From assembly GCF_030813115.1 (NCBI RefSeq), contig NZ_JAUSTY010000004.1:186001-250000 (forward strand): 64,000 nt of DNA, written 5' to 3'. The notes below the pieces were generated by a model, which saw only the letters and a list, made by a program, of their open reading frames with translations, was not told the origin of the DNA and made no database searches. The translations under genes and the position numbers were made by a program. Origin of the DNA: Bacillus horti. GTDB taxonomy: Bacteria > Bacillota > Bacilli > Caldalkalibacillales > JCM-10596. Shown here piece after piece: positions 59,291 to 64,000 of the stretch. Every line of letters begins with the position of its first letter. Within the stretch, counting starts at the first letter, position 1.

Positions 59291-59598
59291 TAGATTTGAC
59301 AATTCTATAAGCAAATAGCTAAGAATGAGAAGAGTAGGTAGATCGTAGCCTTTCAGGGAGGAGCTGTCGTGACTGTAAGCAGCTCTAAGGAAAACCCTAT
59401 TGAATTCCCTCAGGAGCTGTCCTGTGAGCCTAAATAGCATGCACTTGGTGTTTTGTTGTTTAGAGGTAGCAGGTACCGGGAAAGAAATCCCGTTATTTGA
59501 ATGAAGTGGAACGATGATAACCTCCTTTATGGAGCTTCCTGTCGTTTAACAAGGGTGGTAACGCGAGCCTTCGTCCCTTTTATGGGAGAGGTTTTTTT
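59291..59598 (+). ncRNA. T-box leader of pheST
   Basis: The T-box sequence AAGGGTGGTAACGCG (59551-59565) and a terminator CCTTCGTCCC/GGGAGAGG followed by T8 (59569-59598) are clear. Upstream is a long structured Stem I region with GAATTC, in which TTC (59405-59407) is the most plausible specifier, fitting phenylalanine. Uncharged tRNA-Phe would prevent termination. Confidence 0.9.
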
Positions 59599-59722
59599 TG
59601 TGTCTAAAATCCGTGGAGAGCTTGAAGGGTGAGATGCAATAGGGAAGGCTACTGACCATTCATGCAGAATTCCAAAATATGAATGAGTAAGCAATGAAGC
59701 ATAAAGAAGGAGTGTAAAAGGA

Positions 59723-60757
59723 ATGAAGGATAAGCTATTGGCTTTGAAAGAGGAAGCTATTCAAAAGGCAACGAAGGCTCAGGATATGAGAGCTGTACAA
59801 GATGTGAAGGTCGAGTACTTAGGGAAAAAAGGACCCATCACTGAGGTATTAAGAGGTATGGGCCAATTGTCAGCAGAGGAACGACCATTGATGGGGCAGC
59901 TAGTTAATGAGGTGCGTAATGAGATCGAGGAAGCATTAACCTCCAAAGTGAATGAGCTTGAAGCTAAGCTATTAGAGGACAAGTTAGCAACTGAAACGAT
60001 TGATGTGACTCTTCCAGGTCGTCCTGTAAAGGCAGGAAGTACACATCCGCTAACACAAGTGGTCGAACAGATTGAAGATATCTTTTTGGGTATGGGCTTT
60101 AAAATTGCTGAAGGTCCAGAGGTAGAGACAGATTACTTTAACTTTGAGCTTTTGAACCTACCGAAGAACCACCCGGCAAGGGATATGCAGGATTCCTTTT
60201 ACATCACGGAGGATATTTTGTTGAGAACTCAAACATCTCCCGTTCAAGCAAGAGCCATGCAGGAGATGAAAGGTGAAGTGCCTGTTAAGATTATTTGTCC
60301 GGGGAAGGTATTCCGCCGTGATGATGACGATGCGACACACTCCCATCAATTTATGCAAATTGAAGGACTTTATATCGATAGAGACATCAGTATGAGCGAT
60401 CTAAAGGGTACGCTTTTGACCTTTGCTAAAGAAATGTTCAGTGATGACCAAAACATTCGCTTACGCCCAAGCTTCTTCCCATTTACCGAGCCAAGCGTTG
60501 AAGTGGATATCTCCTGTATCCTTTGTAGTGGAAAAGGATGTAGAGTATGTAAGCATACGGGCTGGATTGAGATTTTAGGTGCTGGAATGGTTCATCCAAA
60601 CGTGCTTGAAATGTCTGGATATGATTCTAAAACATACACTGGATTTGCTTTTGGGATGGGTGTGGAACGAATTGCTATGCTGAAATATGGAATTGATGAT
60701 ATCCGTCATTTCTATACGAACGATGCTCGTTTCCTTAAGCAGTTTCAAAGAATGTAG
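59723..60757 (+). CDS. pheS: Phenylalanyl-tRNA synthetase alpha subunit
   Basis: A 344-residue catalytic subunit. The N-terminal coiled-coil (about 1-85) is followed by class II motifs: motif 1 with [11 protein letters not shown], motif 2 [15 protein letters not shown] and motif 3 [10 protein letters not shown]. The conserved cysteine cluster [12 protein letters not shown] typical for Bacillota PheS is present. It forms an alpha2beta2 enzyme with PheT. It is regulated by the T-box. GGAG lies before the ATG. Confidence 0.98.
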   Translation: MKDKLLALKEEAIQKATKAQDMRAVQDVKVEYLGKKGPITEVLRGMGQLSAEERPLMGQLVNEVRNEIEEALTSKVNELEAKLLEDKLATETIDVTLPGRPVKAGSTHPLTQVVEQIEDIFLGMGFKIAEGPEVETDYFNFELLNLPKNHPARDMQDSFYITEDILLRTQTSPVQARAMQEMKGEVPVKIICPGKVFRRDDDDATHSHQFMQIEGLYIDRDISMSDLKGTLLTFAKEMFSDDQNIRLRPSFFPFTEPSVEVDISCILCSGKGCRVCKHTGWIEILGAGMVHPNVLEMSGYDSKTYTGFAFGMGVERIAMLKYGIDDIRHFYTNDARFLKQFQRM

Positions 60758-60798
60758 CGCCAAGTCAAATCTAAAACGTATCCGAAAGGGGTTAACAT

Positions 60799-63240
60799 AT
60801 GTTAGTGTCATATAAATGGTTAAGTAAATACGTAGATGTAAGTGGCGTAACGCCAGAGGAATTAGCAGAGAAAATCACAAGAGCTGGTATTGAAGTCGAT
60901 ATGATTCATTATCGTAATAAAGGAATCCAGCATGTTGTTGTTGGCTATGTGAAGGAAAGGGTAAAGCATCCAGATGCAGATAAGCTGAGTGTATGTCAGG
61001 TGGATGTTGGAGAGGAAGAGCCGGTTCAAATCGTTTGTGGAGCTGCTAATGTGGATCAAGGGCAAAAGGTAGCTGTAGCTAAGGTTGGAGCCGTTTTGCC
61101 AGGAGATTTCAAAATCAAAAAGGCAAAGCTACGTGGTCAAAAGTCGGAGGGCATGATCTGCTCGGCTCAGGAGCTAGGGATTGAGGAGCGTTTAATTGCT
61201 CCTGAATTTAAAAGTGGGATTATGGTACTACCAGAAGATTTAGAGGTAGGGAGCTCTGTTTTAGAGCAGCTAGACCTTGATGATGTAGTGCTTGAGCTAG
61301 ACGTTTTAGCTAATCGTTCGGATTGTCTTAGTATGCTTGGAGTAGCGTATGAGGTGGCTGCTATTCTTGGTCAGGAGGTTACTCTACCTTCAGAGGATGT
61401 TGTTGAATTAGAAGGCCGGGCTATTTCAGAGGAAGTAAAAGTATCCATCCAAGTGCCCGAGCTTTGTCCTCATTATGTGGCTAGGAAGGTGACAGGTGTT
61501 AGCATCGGTCCTTCCCCTTTATGGCTACAAAATCGTTTAATAAGCTCGGGGATTCGTCCTATTAATAACGTGGTCGATGTAACGAACTATGTCATGCTAG
61601 AGTATGGTCAGCCTCTTCATGCCTTTGATGCACAGCATGTTAAGGATGGGCACATTGTGATTCGAGAAGCAGTAGCTAATGAAAAAGTAGTGACATTAGA
61701 TGATCAAGAGAGAGGGCTTACAGAGGGCATGCTTCTTATCACTGATCCAGAGAAAGTCATTGCCGTAGCTGGTGTAATGGGCGCAGCAAACTCTGAAGTA
61801 ACTGAGCAAACAAAGGATGTCATTCTAGAGTCTGCGTATTTCTCAGGTCTTTCTGTTAGGGTAACGTCTAAGGCGTTAGGGCTACGTTCAGAGGCAAGTG
61901 CTCGTTTTGAAAAAGGAGTAGACCCTGAAAGAGTGTATCAGGCAATTCACCGAGCAGCAGCTCTTTTGCAGGAGGTAGCTGGTGCTCAAATATTGCTTGG
62001 AATCGCTGAGGAGCGTACAGAGCAGCTAGAGAATTTTAATCGTGTACAGATTCCTGTTCATGTGGCAAAATTAAACAAAGTGTTAGGTACGGTGCTAAAC
62101 ACTGGAGAAGTCACGAATATTTTAGATCGACTGGGCTTTGAGTATGAAAACAAAGGGCATGAGATTAAAGTTGAAATACCAACTAGACGACCAGATTTAC
62201 GTATCCAAGAGGATATGATGGAGGAAGTAGCAAGACTTTACGGCTACGATCGAATACCAATTACTCTTCCAGCAGGTCGAACAACGCCTGGCTCAAGATC
62301 AGTGAGACAGCAACTAAGACACAACATTAAAAGATTTTTACAAGGAACAGGCTTGAACCAAGTGACCACATATTCTTTAACTAGTGCTACACAAGCCTCC
62401 TGGGGTAAGGAGATGCTTGAACGTGAGGAGCTTCAGCCGATTGCTTTAAGTATGCCGATGAGTGAGGAAAGAAGTCATTTACGCACGTCCTTAATTCCAA
62501 GCTTAATTGATGTTGCCCTATATAATAAAAATCGTACAGAAGCGAATACGCATATTTTTGAAATCGGTCATGTCTTTTTATCAGAAGAAAAGGAGCTAAC
62601 TCAGCTACCTACAGAAGAAGAGAAAATGGCTGGTTTATTGACTGGGATATGGCAGCTTCATCCGTGGCAGCAGGTTAAAACACCTTTAGACTTTTTTGTC
62701 GCCAAGGGGATCATTGAGGGATTATTTGAAAAGCTAGATTTACCGCACATTCAATTTGAAGCAGCAAAAATCGCGGGACTTCACCCTGGAAGAAGTGCAA
62801 AGTTAATGCATGACGGAACTTATATTGGCTATGTAGGTCAGCTTCATCCTAAAAAGCAGCTAGATTTAGACCTTGAGGAAACGTATGTGTTTGAAATAAG
62901 CTTAGAGCTTTTATTACAGAAGCAGCCAGAACAAATTGCCTATCAAGCACTACCTAAATATCCAAGTATGCAAAGAGATATAGCTGTTGTAGTTGATCAA
63001 GATATCCCTGCAGGGAAAATGATGCAGACGATAGAAGAGGCTGGAGTACCGTTGCTTAAAGCCGTTCGTTTGTTTGATGTGTATGAGGGAGAGAAAGTAC
63101 TAGAAGGTAAGAAGAGCATCGCCTTTTCACTACAGTACTTTGATCCAGCTAAAACGTTAACGGATGAAGAGGTTAAGCAGGTACATGATAAGGTTGTAGC
63201 ACAGCTAGAAGTAGCCTGGGGGGCAGCCCTACGTAAGTAA
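60799..63240 (+). CDS. pheT: Phenylalanyl-tRNA synthetase beta subunit
   Basis: An 813-residue subunit with the full domain set: an N-terminal tRNA-binding OB-fold domain (about 40-150), B3/B4 editing domain (about 210-385, N-V-V-D-V-T-N-Y-V-M, G-Q-P-L-H-A-F-D), B5 (about 405-475), a catalytic-like core and a C-terminal FDX-ACB anticodon domain (about 720-813, P-K-Y-P-S-M-Q-R-D-I-A). Length fits the long bacterial type. It starts 41 bp behind pheS with AAAGGGG upstream. Confidence 0.98.
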   Translation: MLVSYKWLSKYVDVSGVTPEELAEKITRAGIEVDMIHYRNKGIQHVVVGYVKERVKHPDADKLSVCQVDVGEEEPVQIVCGAANVDQGQKVAVAKVGAVLPGDFKIKKAKLRGQKSEGMICSAQELGIEERLIAPEFKSGIMVLPEDLEVGSSVLEQLDLDDVVLELDVLANRSDCLSMLGVAYEVAAILGQEVTLPSEDVVELEGRAISEEVKVSIQVPELCPHYVARKVTGVSIGPSPLWLQNRLISSGIRPINNVVDVTNYVMLEYGQPLHAFDAQHVKDGHIVIREAVANEKVVTLDDQERGLTEGMLLITDPEKVIAVAGVMGAANSEVTEQTKDVILESAYFSGLSVRVTSKALGLRSEASARFEKGVDPERVYQAIHRAAALLQEVAGAQILLGIAEERTEQLENFNRVQIPVHVAKLNKVLGTVLNTGEVTNILDRLGFEYENKGHEIKVEIPTRRPDLRIQEDMMEEVARLYGYDRIPITLPAGRTTPGSRSVRQQLRHNIKRFLQGTGLNQVTTYSLTSATQASWGKEMLEREELQPIALSMPMSEERSHLRTSLIPSLIDVALYNKNRTEANTHIFEIGHVFLSEEKELTQLPTEEEKMAGLLTGIWQLHPWQQVKTPLDFFVAKGIIEGLFEKLDLPHIQFEAAKIAGLHPGRSAKLMHDGTYIGYVGQLHPKKQLDLDLEETYVFEISLELLLQKQPEQIAYQALPKYPSMQRDIAVVVDQDIPAGKMMQTIEEAGVPLLKAVRLFDVYEGEKVLEGKKSIAFSLQYFDPAKTLTDEEVKQVHDKVVAQLEVAWGAALRK

Positions 63241-63241
63241 T

Positions 63242-63264
63242 AAAAAGCACCAAGGGGGCTTTTT
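63242..63264 (+). repeat. Hairpin overlapping the zapA ribosome-binding site
   Basis: AAAAAGC (63242-63248) pairs with GCTTTTT (63258-63264), with CC/GG inside. It begins at the pheT stop and holds the AGGGGG ribosome-binding site of the next gene in its 3' arm. It could reduce zapA translation, or act as a weak terminator. Confidence 0.4.
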
Positions 63265-63265
63265 G

Positions 63266-63991
63266 ATGAGGGAAGAGCACAAAAATACGGTTAATGTTAC
63301 GATTCTTGGCCAACAATATAAAATAAAAGGTTATGAAAGTCCGTTTCATATTCAGCAGATTGCCCATCAGGTTGATCAAAAAATGAAGGGCATAGCTGAG
63401 CTGAATCCAACTCTAGATACAGCTAAAACAGCTGTTCTATCAGCGGTCAATATTGCTGATGAATATGCTAAGCTGCTAGAGGAGAACAACCAGTTGCTAG
63501 AGGAAAGCAAGCATGTTCAGCTGGATAACCAGAAGCTTCAGACGGAGCATGAGAAGCTTCTGGAAGAAAACAATCAGCTCCAGACGGAAAAAAATTCGCT
63601 GCAAAAGAGAAGTGATGGCTTGCAGGCTGAACTCAAGCAATCCCAAGAGCAGCTTGATAAAGAGCGACAAGGATTTCGTCAATTGCTTGATGAATATGAG
63701 CTATTGAAGGCTCAATACACGGAGTTAGAGCAAAAGCACCAAAGTCTTCAGGATTCTTCCACTCAGCTTCCGCAAGAGCTACAAAGGCAGAGGGAAGTGA
63801 ATGAGCAATTGGAGGAAGCATGTAAGGAGCTCCAGCAAGGGAAACAGCAGCTTCAACAGGAGTATGTAGAGCTAGAGCAAGAGTATGTTGAATCCCAGCG
63901 TATGTATGAAGAGATTAAGAAGGAGCATAGCGAGCTGAGAATAGAGTATGAGGATTTTCTAAAGCTTTTAGATGACCAAACAAAGGAGTAG
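63266..63991 (+). CDS. zapA: Cell-division protein ZapA homologue with a long coiled-coil tail
   Basis: A 241-residue protein; ATG 63266 is used, with TTG 63263 as in-frame alternative. Residues about 1-75 are a ZapA domain (V-N-V-T-I-L-G-Q-Q-Y-K-I-K-G, then A-V-L-S-A-V-N-I-A-D-E-Y), which binds FtsZ and promotes Z-ring bundling. B. subtilis ZapA ends near residue 85, whereas here Gln/Glu/Leu-rich heptads continue to the C-terminus, with repeats such as L-L-E-E-N-N-Q-L. A single long coiled coil is predicted from about 70 to 240. Position after pheT is as in B. subtilis. Confidence 0.85.
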   Translation: MREEHKNTVNVTILGQQYKIKGYESPFHIQQIAHQVDQKMKGIAELNPTLDTAKTAVLSAVNIADEYAKLLEENNQLLEESKHVQLDNQKLQTEHEKLLEENNQLQTEKNSLQKRSDGLQAELKQSQEQLDKERQGFRQLLDEYELLKAQYTELEQKHQSLQDSSTQLPQELQRQREVNEQLEEACKELQQGKQQLQQEYVELEQEYVESQRMYEEIKKEHSELRIEYEDFLKLLDDQTKE

Positions 63992-63993
63992 CT

Positions 63994-64000
63994 ATGAGTA
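63994..64000 (+). CDS. Start of the next gene (truncated by the window)
   Basis: ATG 63994, five bases behind AAAGGAG (63982-63988) and two bases behind the zapA stop, indicates a further gene in the same operon. Only two codons are visible. In B. subtilis a CvpA-family gene (yshB) follows zapA, so this is the expectation, not an observation. Confidence 0.4.

Noticed and set aside
1-64000. CRISPR arrays, rRNA or tRNA genes, prophage
   Set aside because: No regularly spaced repeats, no rRNA-like or cloverleaf-like segments and no phage structural genes were seen on reading the window.

Overview
The window is a piece of a low-GC chromosome of an endospore-forming member of the Bacillales. The evidence is a spore gene (sspI), a ytxC homologue, T-box-controlled thrS and pheST, and an infC-rpmI-rplT block with ysdB, ysdC, sspI, ysgA, pheS, pheT and zapA in the same neighbourhood order as in Bacillus subtilis. 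An mqnC homologue (futalosine route to menaquinone) and an SLH-domain surface protein are features of some Bacillaceae and Paenibacillaceae outside the B. subtilis group. I cannot name the species. I see no rRNA or tRNA gene, no CRISPR array, no complete insertion sequence and no prophage.

Left part (1-25 kb): an accessory region of short one- to three-gene modules, most of them a one-component regulator next to the enzyme or membrane protein it probably controls. There are ten regulators in about 21 kb: PadR, HxlR, MarR, five TetR and two AraC. Several modules show palindromic operators: a MarR-type box in front of both marR and an SDR gene, a 29-bp palindrome before an SRPBCC/FAD-monooxygenase/TetR operon, a 33-bp palindrome before a DUF418 membrane protein, and three GGAACG-type boxes around a quinone reductase and its TetR. 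Other genes here are a lipoprotein cytochrome c, a cupin, a MOSC protein, two VOC-fold proteins, a DUF4180 protein and a SUMF1-type protein. Gene remnants of a DUF418 protein and of a stalk (copper-amine-oxidase-N-like) domain show turnover. The most unusual locus is at 13.25-16.39 kb: a MurF-like ligase lacking the UDP-substrate domain, fused to a YheC/YheD-type ATP-grasp domain, followed by an Asp/Glu-racemase-family gene. It looks like a peptide- or amino-acid-ligating pathway.

Middle part (25-45 kb): two tandem 510-520-residue paralogues with a glycine-rich repeat half and a conserved C-terminal half of unknown function; a squalene/phytoene-synthase-family protein; a 1,038-residue secreted Kelch/cadherin-like/SLH protein; a secreted DGGY-repeat protein; a five-gene oligopeptide ABC importer operon on the minus strand; a 0.94-kb AT-rich gap; and a two-gene ABC exporter whose ATP sites are asymmetric (one degenerate, one canonical).

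Right part (45-64 kb): conserved core. It holds mqnC, ytxC, a small multidrug-export-family protein, an ABC-2/YtrA/YtrB-like set, T-box-thrS, an L20-type leader with infC (AUU start), rpmI, rplT, ysdB, ysdC, sspI, the rRNA methyltransferase ysgA, an orphan PhnD-like binding protein, T-box-pheS-pheT, and a zapA homologue with an unusually long coiled-coil tail. The last bases hold the start codon of one further gene.
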